Assembly: GCA_016987375.1 (NCBI GenBank)
Contig: PJRA01000077.1
Coordinates: 855,732-919,731 of the forward strand
Length of the DNA stretch: 64,000 nucleotides
From: Brachionus koreanus
Lineage: Eukaryota; Rotifera; Eurotatoria; Ploima; Brachionidae
Reading direction: 5' to 3'
Part shown: one piece after another, positions 24,701 through 39,700 of the stretch
Position numbering within the stretch: the first letter of the stretch is position 1
Layout: every line of letters begins with the position of its first letter
Notes under the pieces: model-generated
What the model saw: only the letters and a program-made list of their open reading frames with translations
What the model was told of the DNA's origin: nothing
The model's database searches: none
Translations under genes and position numbers: made by a program

Positions 24701-27700
24701 GAACTCAAAATAGTAGTTGCAGTGTATCAAACAAGCTTGTGTATGTTAAAGACATTCTTGTAAATGCCAAAGATTTCATGAAAGAAGCTCATTTACACAT
24801 ACTGTTCTCAAAAAATATATCAAATATACAATTTTGTAGAAGCAAAGATAATCAAAATATTGAAAAAGTAAATTTAAAAAAAATATAAAAAAACTTATTC
24901 AAAAAGTCAAAAATTTTAGTCATCTAAAATTAGTTTTAAAATAATGTTTTAATTTTAAAGCTTATTTAAATTTTAATCCTTATAGGCAAATTGAAATTTA
25001 TGGTTAACAATTATGTTCAAAAATTAATTGTTAAAAAACTCTCTAAGCAATTTTTTTTCATTAATTTTTATTCAATGTTCAATCTATTTTTATATCTGTG
25101 AAATACTGCAAAAAATTTATGCTAATATTAATTATTTTTGTTTAAACATGGTCTGTTAAAATTAAATGGCATAGTGAATTTTGAAACAAAAAACAACCTA
25201 AACTTTAAAAAAAAAATTTGCAAAATAATATATGTATTAGAAAATTATCAGAATTAAAATGAAGAGTTTTTGCAAAGAAAAAATTTTGCCTGATATTATC
25301 TTTGTATCAGTTGTTAAATTTTGTATGATGAGATTTGGGCCTAAACAAAAAAGATTATTTTTTGTTTCAAAATTCCAAAAGTCAATTCCGGTTTTGTGAA
25401 ATTTAGAATAATAGAACAAAAAAAATTTTTAAATTTTTTTTAAAGATCAAAAGCAAGTTTTTAAACTCTAGAAAGTCCGAGGGATTTTTAGACACCTCTT
25501 TAAAACATTGAAAATTAAATATTTTTGAATAGAAATAAAATTTTAAAAAATAGATTTTAAAAACAAAGTTTCTTGCTTTTAATTCTTAAGAAATTTTATT
25601 TATATTTTCAGAAAAATATTTGATTTTTCTACATAATTAAATTTGAATTTTTATTGAAATCTGTCGGGCTTTCTAGTCTTAAATGCAACATGGTGCAGCA
25701 TTCGTCAGGAGAGTAAAACTGCAAATTTTACATTAGTGAATTTGGAAAAATTTGGCTTCAGTGCTCTTTGCATATCATATTGACTATTGATGCTACTTGA
25801 GACAACTTTGAATGTTGCATCAATATTGATAATGCAAGAAATTAGCGTTAAATTCTGTTCTATTTTTTTATTTTTAACCAAAACCCAAATGCCAACATTA
25901 AAATGTAAAAATATATCTAATTAGATTTTATATTTAAAAATTAATAGAAAAACTTAATTTTAATTATTTGGAAATTTAGTTCAATTTTTCTCTTATATAT
26001 GAAATAACATGTCATATTAAAGAGAAAATTTTTATACTAAAAATATCAGTCCAAACCGCAAGCCCTGAACAATAATTAACAAAAAAACAATTTAATTCAG
26101 TTGAAAAATTAATCTATTCAAATACGATTTGAGCCTCAAAAGTGTACAGCTTGACAATAAAAGTTTTTTACTTTACTTAAACTCTTGAAACAGTTTACAT
26201 CCATAGGAATAATCTTATTAATCTACTAATTTTTGACTTTTGAAAAATACTAATTAATTGAATAAAATAAATAAAATTTTTAAAATAATTTTTTAATTAA
26301 TAGATATATAGCATAAATGTGGAAGACTCGTGCATGGAACAATTTAAACATAAATACAAAAAGATAAACGATGCTGTCCAAGAAGGAGAATTTCCACGCA
26401 CTAGTACAATTATACTAACACTTAGGAAACAAATCGAAACCAAAATAGAAAAGACTGAATGGATTCTATCAATATTTGCAGACACAATGCGCTTGTTAAA
26501 TTCAAATTATTTTCTAATGAAATTGGCAATTCCGATTTCGGAAAATTGTGACAAAGACCTTCGTTTTAGTCATAAATCTAATTTGATATCAAGCGACACA
26601 GGCTTCATCAAAACACTTTACTTGTCTAAGCCGATAATTTGCTACATTGAAGACAAAGAAGGAATTCTGATGTCACATTTTTGTCGCTTAAACATAAGCG
26701 ATTCTCTCAAGTTATCTCACTTCAACGATGCCTATGCTCTGATGCTAAAAGATTTGACAAAAATAATTCGAAAAGATCCAACCCTATTGTGGTCCCTGAT
26801 GCCTGATATGGGCAAAAATACTGAATTTTCCGAACTACTAGGAGAAATATGGCAAGAAATAGCCAAACATGAACTGTTTTACTCCTCTACTGAAGGATGG
26901 GGTTATGTAGCTATCGAGGACATGATTATCAATGATGTTGATGACAAATCTATTCTACAAGAAATATTGACAAAGATCTACTCTGAGACCAATTATCCAG
27001 TTGTGATCATGCCTCCACATGTTTTAAATGCGCTACAAAAATTTAGTCCCAAAGACAGTCTACAAATAATGAGCCCATCGCAAACAAGCGATATATTACA
27101 TAATAATGTAATGCTGATTGAAACACTCAAGCCAAATCAAAAGATAGAGCTTTTAAGATACTTAATTAAAGAGCCTGTTGTTAATAATCAAAATTCTTGG
27201 CCGAGTGCAGCCGCAAGATATGTTTTAGATCTGCCTTTATTGTTACTTTCAAATCAAAAATTTGTCAAATTTCAACCTGCCAATAAGGCAAAATCGGTCT
27301 ATTTGGTCGAAAAAGAATATTTAAAGCTATTCAATTTAAATGATCAATCAAACATGCAATATATAAATCCAGATCTGCCCAAGGACATATTGAACATATT
27401 CAAAAAATTTGAATTTCAACGTGAGTATAATTGATTATTGAATATTTTTATTTATTTTTTTCTCTGTGACCCGGTTCGTTTTATTTTAATGAAATAAATA
27501 ATACAAAAAGTGCTCATAAACATACAGAAAAAATTTTTTTACTAAAAAATGCCATACTATTAAAATAAAACGAGAAAGGTAAAGAGGCTCATAAAAAAAA
27601 AAAAATTTTTTAAATTCAAGAACAACTTTTTCTTCAAAGAGAAATAAAGAAAGAAAAGAAAATAATTATTGTTGTTATTAGTATTAAATTAAGCAATTTC

Positions 27701-30700
27701 CATTTGAAATTTTGTTTTATATCTTTACCTTTTGTTGAATTAAGCTTCGTTGTTTTTTTTTAGACTTCGTTTCTTATTTGAAGAGAAAAAAAAAGGTTCA
27801 CCTAGCAATAAGTTTTATTGAATTTCTTTGTATTTTAGGTTCTTCTGTTAGTATGCCTTTTCTCCTTCCAAAATTAAGTCTCCTCTATTAATTTTTTTTA
27901 ATTCTGAATAAACATTTTCCACCAACTCGTCAGAAATTAACAACCTAATTAGTTTAATATATATGATTAAGATAAGCTTTTAGTGTAGGATTTTGCATAC
28001 GATAAATATAGAAAATAAATTCTTCTAATTAACTTTGATATGATAGCAATTATTCTTTAAAAATCACTTGTGTATAAAAGGATAGAGTAATTAATCGAGA
28101 TTTTGAGAGAAACTCAATCATCCGAATTTAGATTTATGCTAGTTTCACGCAGAAAGTAAGTTTGAAATTTAAATGCTTTGTTTCGCAGTTTAAAATAAAA
28201 ATATGCATTTCTAAATTTGTTCAATATTCACTCGTTTATTTCTCAAGTTATATCTTGATTTTCTTTTTTTGATTAATGCAGAATATATTTTTTTAACTAA
28301 GAGACACAAAAAAATCAAGTTTGCTAACCTCTAAAATGCCAAAAAAAATAATAAGCTTGATGATAAATATTAAGGTTGTCTAAAAATTAAAGCTACAAAA
28401 ACAAGATACTTAGCAAAGTTAAATTGGGTTTAAAAATTGACAATCGACCATTATGTCGAAATTTTAATACTTAAGCAGCTCTAAACATAGATAAGTTATA
28501 TAACTAGCTAGCATACAATTCAATTAGTTTTCTTCTAAGCAAATAGAAAAAAAATGAGAAGACAATATTTGTCTCGATAGGAGTTTTTATTTTCTAATAA
28601 AAATAAAAACGTAAATTTATTTTAAAATAAAAACGAAAAAACTCAGCATTTTTGTTAAATTTCAAGTGCCTTAATTTACGTAATAATATTCATATTTTAA
28701 TTTAGGTTAAAAAAAAGTATTCTAAAAAATTTTATTCAAGTTTAATCAATCAATTTTTTAATTAAAATAGAAATAAAAAAATAAAAATAAACACTAGAGG
28801 TTTCCGATCACTTTTAGAGCTTAGCAATTATAATTTGATTAATAGTCGTGAATTTAATCGATAAGAATCATGTTACTAATTTACCTCAGCTCATTTATTC
28901 GCGCTCTTGATCAGCATTTAACTGACTTGAACAAATGAAAATTTGTTCTAAAGCTTAGATTTTAATCTAGCAAAAATAATTATAATTTTTTTCTACTTTT
29001 CTCTCAAAGGGAGCCAATGCTCACCACTGTTTTTCACATAAATAAATAAATAAAAAATTTAAAAAAAGTCTAAATATTTTTTTTATCAATAAAAAAAGGT
29101 TTAACTCAACTTCAAATGATATCTGACTCTGAGTTAAGCGAGCTGATCAGCGTGCCTAAAGAATGGCGATGTGGCGAAGAAAAAATTCAATGGCCACGCA
29201 GCAATGACAAGTATAACATAGTGTGGCTGGAAACTTTATGGAAATATTTGAATGAAAATTTTCCAAATAATCTTTCGATTGTGGAAAACATGAACATTAT
29301 ATTCACAAATCAGGCTCATTTAAGCCAACTTAGTCTTTACAAGCTATCCAACAACTCTAATTTAGTCTTTACACCTGGTTATGTAAGCTCAGACGATTCG
29401 ATTAACATTGAGCTTTATGATAATTTGGTGCGCATAATGAAAAAATTAAACTTTCAATGTATTGACTCATTGCCGGACATAGTGCTTTCTCATCCTTTGT
29501 TTTTCAACTATGTGCCTAATTTAAGAAAGACAAGACTCGGTCTTTTGCAAGCGTTCAAAAACAAATATCGACATGCATCTACTATTAAAATAATACAAGA
29601 TTTCAATGCGCTACTAAACGAATTGGACATAAAATTGATACAAAAATATCTTTCTAAAATAGAATTGAGCTATTCGAATTCAAATCTTGATTCGAATCAA
29701 CGCGAATTGCTCGAGTTTGTTAAATTTTTGCCCATGTTCGAAAACTCGGCTATCGAATGCATGGATAAATTTATACCTATCAAAGAGTGCTTATATGTCT
29801 ACTACGACACACAAATTCGTCTACCATTTGAACTTCCCGGAGTCGAGTCATTCATTTTTGTTGACTCGTTGGACACTAAAACTTTAATTCAAGACAAGCT
29901 TGGTCTAAACATATGCAAAGAGTTTACACTTATACTACAAGAAATAATCAATTATCTTCACGACCGAGAGCGTAATTCGCTTAACTCGATAAAAATTCAT
30001 CTCCTAGGCAAATGGCTTCTATTGAACTGTTCAACTTATGTTCTAGGCTCAAACGATCTAAACGAATCCATTCGAGCTACTAAATTGTTTTTGAATCAAA
30101 ATCAAGAGCTTTGTTCACCAAGTCAATTTATAAATCCTGGAAAGAACGAAAAATACTTGCCCATTTTGGATGCAAAAATTTTGCCCTCTCAAGACATATT
30201 ACAAGACGACAAGTGCATCAATGTTCTCAAAGAGCTCAAGATGCGCTCCTATACCGAGCTAAAAATTGACGAAATCATAGATCTATATGAACAATCGATT
30301 AAGTCCATGAACGAGACAAATAGACGTTTGTTGGCCGAATTAATTATTGAAATTCTAATAAATCGTTACGAACAAAATGAATCGTTGCTAGTCGAGTATT
30401 CGCCAAGTAAGGCGGTCAATTTACGCCACTATTTAACGTCTGTTAATTGGATTCCGTTGAAAAAAGACCGGCCACAGTCGTATCCTCAGTCGTTGACATG
30501 GAAAGGCGCTGATCCAGCAATGAACAACCGATTTTCGTCACCCAAAGACTGTGTCGACCAGTCGTACTCGTACTGCGTCGGCTCTGTTAACTGCATTTCC
30601 GACATAGACATACCCAATCAGCTAAAAGACTTTCTAGACTTGAAAAAAGTCTATTTAGATCAAGTAGTTCGACATTTGAAAATAACCACTAAATGCTTCG

Positions 30701-33700
30701 AGTCGTCGGCACTAAAAATCGAATGGTACGACTATTTGACAGTGGCCAAAAAATGCTACGAGTTTATGAGCGTTCACGAGCCGGCCAACATTAACCGCGA
30801 GCTAAAAGCAAACGATTTGACTGAATGGGTCTGGACAGGATCCGGATTTTCCTCAATTTGGTCAGTTTATCTTTTGAATGACAAAGATCACCCGCTGAGC
30901 TCTCATTTGGACACACTGCCCTACGAGTTGTATCCATATTTGGCTTTTTTTGAAACACTCGGCATGAAAAAAACTCCCGATGCCAAACAATTGGAATCGA
31001 TTATTCTAAAATGTGTCAAAAATACTCACAAGTTGATCAATAGTGCCAAGCTTATGTCAAAAGATCAAATTTTAGAGAATGCAGCCAAAAACTATCCGCT
31101 CATAAACTACATTAAGCTAAACTATCCGAATGAAGCAAAATTGATCAACAATATTAAAGACTATGAAGAATCACTGATAAGTTTGAGCTCTTCTATTAAT
31201 CCATTCGTTAGTCAACCAGTTAGTGCATCAACGATGAACTCAATAAACGAAGTTTCCACTGATTTAATTTACTTATACTTGCCAGATGTGTACAAATCTG
31301 TTGATATCAAAGACAATTTGATCAATTCAGTAATGAGCTTAATTAAGACAAAACATTTTAAACTGTTGGATGAAGAAGCCTACTTGATCAAAAAATCACA
31401 ACATTGTACCAATTTGTACGACCATTATCGCGTCTACAATGAAATAATTCTTCCAAATTTGAATAATTTGTCCAAAAATGTCAAGGACTCAGTTGTTTTG
31501 TTCGCTTTGGATCATGCTGATACAAAAATGCTCGAAATATTAAAAGATCATCCATGCATACCAGTCAGTCCGTATGGCAGACGCATCAAAAAGCCGAATA
31601 AATTAATTCATCCAAATGGAAAATTGGCTCCGTTGTATGCTGAATCGGACGAAAGATTTCCCTTTGGTTCCGAACAAGCCTATATCAGAGAGGACAGACT
31701 ACAGATATTGAAAATCTTAGGTATGAAGTGTGATCAGCTCACTTGGAATGAACTCATTGAACGAGCTGAGTCGGTATCAAAAATAAGAGAGTATGATCAA
31801 GCAGTTGAGAGGTCAATAGCTATTTTAAATATACTTAACGAAATGCTCATTAGTCAAGAGGAAATTTTGAGAAGAAGTAAGTTATTTTATTAATTTAAAA
31901 AATTTATCTCTTATTTTTCAATCAAGAAATTTTTCTATATTATTCAAATTTTGTATGCACAAATTTTCAAATTGAAAGAAATTGAAAGAAAAAGTTTTTT
32001 TTTTCTAAATTTTAATTAGAAAATAAGATTGAATTAAATTTTTGATTGAATTTTATATTTTCAACTTGAATGTTGTTCAAAATTTGTTTGTTTTATTATC
32101 TTTATTCTCACAAAGTTAAACTATGACTTGGAAACCTTTGAAAATAATAGTATTTAAATGAATTCAATCGAATTTAAATGCGCATTTAGGAACAATGATT
32201 TACTTAAAATTAATTCGATTCAGGTTAAACAGAAGCATTCTGTTTTATGATTTATAAAAAAAACAGAAAATGATTGATAGAAATCTTTAAAAATCGAGTA
32301 TAGTTCTATACTTAATCATATTTTTATTATTATTTTATCATTATTTAAACGATAATAAAGCTAAATTAATAATTTAAACTAGAATTTAATTTTAAGACAA
32401 TTATTTATGTATTAATTTTGTTCTTATAAAGAGAGTAATAATTTTAAAACATGCCAAATTAAATATTCCGAGTTATATAGATTCAATTTTCAAATGATTA
32501 AGTTTTGTTGCTTCATTCAAAATCTTCAGCTAATTTTTGTTTTTACTTGTTGAATAAGATTGTGTGATCAACTGGTTTTATTTACCTGACTTGCTTTTTA
32601 AAATAAATTTTGTGATAAAAAAATATTCCAACTCGATCTGAAATATTTTTTGGTTGTGTTTTTGATCAAGAATAATGTTCATGTAAAATAGGAATATTTT
32701 AGTCTGTACTGATGTGCCAATATTTTGACCAGATCAAACATTTTTGTATACTAATAAGTTTTTTAGGATAAATAAATTTACATAAAACATACTTAAAATT
32801 TAATTAATATATCGAAAAATTCTTCTTTTAAATAAAAATACCAAAATTTAAATCTAATTGACTGAATTAGTCGGAATGCTATCAATAAAATAATTATTAT
32901 TCCTTCATTTTTAATCGAAAACTGGTTAAAATTTTTAAATGTGTTGAATTGAGATTTGATGTAAATTAAAAATAATTGTGACATTTAACTAAGACTTAAA
33001 TAGATCACTCTAAAAAAATCCTGATAAATTACTTAATAATAATAATACTTTTTGATTTAATTAATTATTAGAAAAAATAATCAATTCTAAATAGATTACC
33101 GTATTCCCTTGCAGATAAGTGGGCCCTAAATTGTCTCTTTATTGAAAAATTTAGGACTCTTGGTTCAAATATGATATGTATTGAGATCTTAGATTGGCCA
33201 TCACGAAAATGCAGCGATGAAATGAGGTTTTTATGAGGGAATACGGCAAAAATTTCTTTGGAGTCTAAGAATGGATTTTTGAATTTTCAGCTTTGTTATT
33301 TGTCTTAGATCAAAATTTTAACCAGTAATGATATTAGAAGCACATTAAAGCCTTATTAGGGTTGCCTTAATTTTTTCTTTATTTTATTCGCACTAGAAAA
33401 GCAAAAAGAAAAACTGAATATTAATATTGTGTTGGTTTCACTTTTTTTTTTACCTAAAATAATTTTTTTTTAATCAATCAAATCAATAATCAAATTCAAT
33501 CTTATTGATATTTTAATTTTTGTCTTTTTTCAACAACTGTTATGTTTCCGAAATAACAAGATTTTTCGCTCCTTTTTTTAAAAGCACTAAAAACATGAGA
33601 ATCAATTAAGTTGATAATTTATTTCGTCTGGTGCTTCTAGTATTTAAAATTTATATTTTTATTAAATTTTTTTCTAATATTTTAGCTAATCAAACTGAAA

Positions 33701-36700
33701 GCCAAGAATTAAAAGAAATAGCTGAAACTTTAAAAGAAATTAGTTTTATACCCGTAAAACAAAAGCCATATCAAAAGTTAAATGTCTACTGGTTTGGCGA
33801 TAGATTCAAGTATCGATTTGCAAAGCCCAAAGAGTTGCTATCAGCTCAGTACGAACTAATCTCATCAAGTATAGTTTCCATACCATTAAATGAGTATAAA
33901 AAGAAAGAAAATTTGATTACAAAATCAGTTGAAAAATTTTTATCTATTGATGACTGGGAAACCAAGCTTACATTCAAAGATGTACTCAAGCACTTGGAAG
34001 AATTGTCAAAATCAAATTTATCGGATCTGGATGATGCAAAAGAAGTCAAACTCCTAAACGACATGGTCTATCAAGTTTATGAATACATTCAATCTGAATG
34101 TCTTAAAACACCTCAATTGCATGAATACATTCGCTTATTTTTCCATGACAAAAAACTTATACTTATAAATGACGATTTTGTTTTAGTATCGCAAGTTATT
34201 CTTTCTCTAAATTTCAATCTAAAGCCTATTTATTACCAATTGCCGCAGCAGTATCAACGTTCATTCAAATACTTGTTTAGTCAAGTTTTGCCCATAAAGC
34301 CAGATCTTGACTTGAACGATTTGCTGCTTATAGTCGATGTAGTCAAGCGCAAGTACAAAGACTTGCCAATTACAAACAAAGAAGATTTTAATCTAATACT
34401 AAACGTATACTCGCTGATAATCGATCACGGCTACAAGTCCATAAACAATTTGTATTTGCCCAACATAAATTCTGTCCTTTTGCCCGGTAGGCTCTTAAGC
34501 GTAAGCTCTATTGAGAACAAGACAGAAAATATGTCCGATTATGTACATCCGTCAGTCGATCGCAGAGTCTGCCTTGTCGCTGGATGCAAATTTACCGATT
34601 CAAATTTGGCTCTAGTGGCCGAACAGCGCGTTTTTCCGAGGGGCTTCGGCAACAAACGTCTCGAAGGTATACTAACTCGTTTGGACGACGAACGCATTGA
34701 TGTTAACCTAATGTCATCGTTGGACGAAGGAAATCCCTTAGTTGTCCTCGAATATTTGCTCGAGTGCAACCGAGTTCATTCGCTGAGCCAATTTTTGAGT
34801 GATGACGACATTTTTGTCTTATTGAAATACTTCAACGACTTTTTGGCTCGCAATTATCAGCAATCTCAATTCACTCGTCTTAAAGAGCTAAAAATCTATC
34901 GTCCTCTATGGAGCGAAAAATACATAAGTTTGCATGTTTATTCGCCATCGACTACTTCAATCTATCTGATAAACGAAGAGCTATTCAGCCTAATCAAACG
35001 ATCGCTGTTTAAACAACAGCAAACATTCAACGAAACAAACATTATTTTGATAAAGAGGAACGAACTTCTAAAGCTCTACGCTCATTTGGGTCTGAACAAT
35101 TTGAACGATGTAGAAAACTATCTTAACATTTGTTTACCTCTATTTCCGCAAATAGATGCCAAAACTCAGAACAATTTTCTCAAATATCTGTATGAAGAAA
35201 TACTGGAAAAAATTTACTCACACGAAAAAGAAAAATGCTTGAAAATACTCCGCGAACGTTTGTTTATACAAACACGTTCAGGCGAACACAAACTAATAAC
35301 AGACCTGTACGATCTTAAGTCCGAGTGTTTGACCAACATTTTGAATGAGTCCTATTTTCCGGACGAAGTGTTCGACTCGCCATTGTGCATACGCTTCTTA
35401 AAAGAGGCCGGTCTGCGTACCTATCTGCCGTCGGAGTTGTGTAAACGATGCATGAATGACATTGAGCAAAAAGTGACCGAATCGGGCTGGTCCGACGAAC
35501 TGCGACTAAAATCAAAGTACATTTATCAACATTTGATTGAAAATTGGCAACGATTCGACGACTCAGTGCTGCAGCAGCGCTTCCTCGAGCCATATGCTCC
35601 GCACACAAAATTCATCAGTCTCAAAAAACCCTTCGAATATGATCAATTTAAAAACAGTTGTCTTAAATTATCCGACGCCGAATTGCACTCATACGAAATG
35701 CTTGTATGGAGCTCGAGTTTCATATTGCCAAAGTTTGTCGACACAAACACCTTGGACATAAACACAATCGAATTTCTAAAGCTAAATAAAAAGCCATGCT
35801 TTGCCCTAGTCAATGTACATTTAAACAATATTTGTGCCGAAAGTGAATCGATAGACGAAAAGTGCCTAATTGAAGCGTTGTGCCACATTTACAAATATTT
35901 AAATGAAATGAATTTGACCGAGGCCGACAAGGACATACTCAAACAATTGGAAGACAAGGAAATTGTGTGGAGCTCAACCACCCGTAAGTTCGTAAGTCCG
36001 AATAAGTTGTGCGTCAATTTGGAGCCTAGTGACGAGTGTCCGCCATTTTTGTACTCGTTAAGCAGCGATTTGCACGACTATAAAAATTTGTTTATTCGCC
36101 TAGGTGCCAAAGACAAGCCGTATGCGATGCTGTACGGCGACATTTTGAGAAAAATGGCCAAAGTATGCGCTAGCGACTACTTGAATTCGAACGAGCTGTG
36201 CAAAGCGCTCAAGGCAATGGAGGGATTTTTCAAATATTTGAAACAAAATGCCGACACAATAAGCCCGCAGTTCAAGCTGCCCGGTCTTTACTTTGTCACC
36301 ACCGAGCTAAAGCTGGAGAAATCCTCAAATTGTGTCATTGTGGACAGTAGAGACAGCCTGGACGATCTGGCTAAGCTTACTCATGACAAATTTGTGTTCA
36401 ATCCGGGCGAGAGATGCTTCAAAATGTCGACTAGCGAAATAAAGCCGCTTATTGACAAAATATTCATATCACAGAGGCCGACTTTGTTCACACAAAAATA
36501 CGAGTCAACCTATGACTACACATTGCCCGACGATCCGGACTCGCAGCGACAAAATTTGCTCACCTCTCTCGAGCGAAAATATCAGCAAATATTCACCAGT
36601 CGTCAATTGCATCGTTGTTTGGCTCGATGCATTTCAAACGAGGAGGCGCGTCGTACATCGCCCAAGCATTTGGCTATCGACGAAGTCGAAAAAGTAATCC

Positions 36701-39700
36701 GCGATCGTTTGAGCTCAATTAAAGTAACATGTGTCGAGTACTTGGAAACCTCTTTGTCGTATAGAAAATTGTCCAATCAGCAAAAAATTGAGCAAACTGT
36801 CGAAGAAAAAGCATGCTATTTGACCAGCGAAAATCATCAATTTTCAACACTTTACGTGTCCAAAAAGCACATCGAACAAGCCTATTTTTCTCTATGCCTT
36901 GCTCGCAGTCTTCAGCCATTGCTAATCGATTTGCACTTTGACTATTCGATATTTACATCGCTAATCGCCACTAGTGTAAGTCTAATGAATCGCCTATTGC
37001 AGTTGGTCAATGTGGCAACCGAAGAGAACATTTTGTCAGTGATTAAACTTCAATATGTGCCCTCTAGCGGCAAGTTGTACGGCGACGATGTTCAACTGCT
37101 GGCTCCGTACGATCCCAAGCTTCACTCGGTGCTCATTGGCGACCTATGCGTATTTCAAAACGAACAAGGCGCATATTTGTACTGTCAAATAGTGAAAATT
37201 CTCGACCAGGACTTTATGGTCCTGGTGTCCGACGAGCCGACTCAAACGCTCAATGTGAACAAAAAAGATTTGTTTGTGCTGGAAAATTGGCACCGAATTT
37301 ACGATGCTATGCAAGCAAAGCCTCCGGACGAGCGCGAATCGTTCAAGTATTCGGACAATTTTAGCAATGACAGCAAATCGAAACAGAACAATCAACAGTC
37401 GTCGAACAATTCGAATGATTCGAATTTTGACGAATCGAGCAATGCGTCCGACACCTCCGATGTCAAATCGGAGACATCGTCAAATTATGACGGAAGTTCG
37501 GAGAACATACCCAACGCTTTCGAATTGGAACAAGCCAAAAATGAAGTTAACAATGAGCTGCGTCTATTGTGGTCGTTAGAAGAGAATGAACGTAAAAAGA
37601 AAATAAATCGTTTATTGCTTAAATGGCATCCGGATAAAAATACCGGCAAGGAAAAATTTGCCAGCGAAGTATTTAAGCATTTAAAAAAACAGATTGAATT
37701 GTATAAAAACGATCCGTTTTTGGCCGGATTCAATTATCGTTCATCGTATTCGTCGTACACACCGGGATTCTCATCTGGCGGGTACAGTTCGTCGACAACT
37801 GGTGACGATTACAGATCAAGACACTACAATTCGTTTGAGAATTTGAATCGAAAAGGAAGTCCCGGTGCAAGTGCAGGTCACTCGCCTCATTCGAGTCCGA
37901 GTCGTGACGGCGCATCGGCCGGCACTGGCTTTGACTATGATGCTAAGGGACCTGGTCCTAGCAATTTGGGACGAGCTGGCAGCTTTAGACAAGAGTGGGA
38001 GAGACGCAGACAACAAAAAAGACAAACTGGAACCGGAACTGACTCGAGTAATTATTTTTTGTTTTTTTATTAAATAGAATTTTTATATTTTTATGCTAAA
38101 TAAATTATTTTATTTCCTGCAGACTCAACAGAAAATGGTTTGTTAAGTTTTTTTCAATTGAGATTTTGTTCGATTTAGAGCTCGTTTATGATGAGTCGTT
38201 TTTTTTTTGTTTTTGTTCGAGTTGTATTTGAGGAAAAAAAATTTTAACTTAAGAAAAAAAGGTGCTTAATCGAATATATGAAATTAATTTTGAATTGGAC
38301 TTCAAAAAATTCTTTTATCACTTTTTTTAAGACTTTTTTTTTTCATCTCCCAGTAGCTAGTTCCTAACTGAATTCCAATTCAATTAGGGTTAAATACAGA
38401 ATTTTTCTCAAAGGTGTCAAGTCAAAGACTTTAAATTTCTATTAAATGTTAGTTTGAAATGAAAAATGTTGAATTGAAAAGAAAATTTATTTTTTAATTA
38501 AAATATTTTTCGGCATTTTAAATAACTGAACTAGAAAAAACAAAAATTTAAATTTTTTTCTTTTTGTCGAAAATAGAACTGATCAAAATGTTAAAATTTT
38601 TATAACTTTTTCTTTGAAATCAAAAGCAAGCTATGTAATATGCAACATGGTTCAACATTCTCAGTTGAATTTTTAAGATCATTCTGATAAAATTCTACAA
38701 ATTTAGCTAAATTTAAATTTGGACAAATTTTGATTTTGCAGAGATTTTAAAGATCAATGGTATTGATGTAACTGTGAATTCTATGTTGCAGTTACAAAAT
38801 TAGTAAAAAACTTTAAAAAAAAGTTATAAGCTTTTTAGCATTAATTTTTGTTCTATTTTTTTCAGTGTTGGTTATCGGCAGTGACAGCCATTGGCAGCTT
38901 TGATGGCCGTGTACAGAAATAAAAATCTAAAAATTTTCAAAAATATAAATTAGATAAATAAATTAATTGAGAATGAAAAAAAATTTAAACTTAGAAATAA
39001 AAAGTTTTTTACCCAGCAACCATCAAAGACGGCAAAAACCAATTTTTGCACTGACGGCATCTAACAATCATTTTTTTCATTTTTTACCAATTTTTGTTTT
39101 CACTTGCACCATGATACCGGCTTTTTATTTGCAAAGTTAATTTTTGACCGAAACAACAAAAGCTACTTCAATATTAAATTATAGGATTATTTTAGTCCAA
39201 AAATTCACAGTGCCATATTTTAAATTTGATTAATAATTTTTAAAAAGTGAAATGCAAATTAAATTTAAAAATTTGACTTGAAAACATAATAAAAGTCGAT
39301 TTGATTCTAATTAAAAGTTTGGAAAAAATTTTTAAATCAGACAGATATTCAGGTTAAAAGTTCTTAAGCTCTTATTTAGTTATTAAATTCATTTTAGTTA
39401 CGTATTTGGCTTATTGTACATAAATTTTAAGCTTCAAATTGACTTTTTTTGTGCAAAAAAAATCAAAATGAAAAAAAAAATCCTTTATTCAATTTTATTT
39501 CTTATAAAATTCTTTCTAGAGATTTTTTTCTAACTTTTTTTTTTCACAACTATTTGATAAATTTAATGATAGTTAAAACAAAAAAGAAAATCGCCTAATT
39601 AAGATGCAAATATTTTTACAATTTTTTTGTGTTCTTCTGAAATTTATTTAAGTCAATAAAATTCCCTGGCAATCAAAGAAAAATTAATCTATTTCATTAT

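Noticed and set aside
37620..37640. J-domain as a separate DnaJ gene
   Set aside because: It is embedded in one open exon of 4.36 kb continuous with sacsin on the left and splices to HEPN on the right.
34539..38077. Several antisense and off-frame ORFs over sacsin exon 6
   Set aside because: Exon 6 is less AT-rich, which opens other frames; the plus frame has the J-domain and continuous homology.
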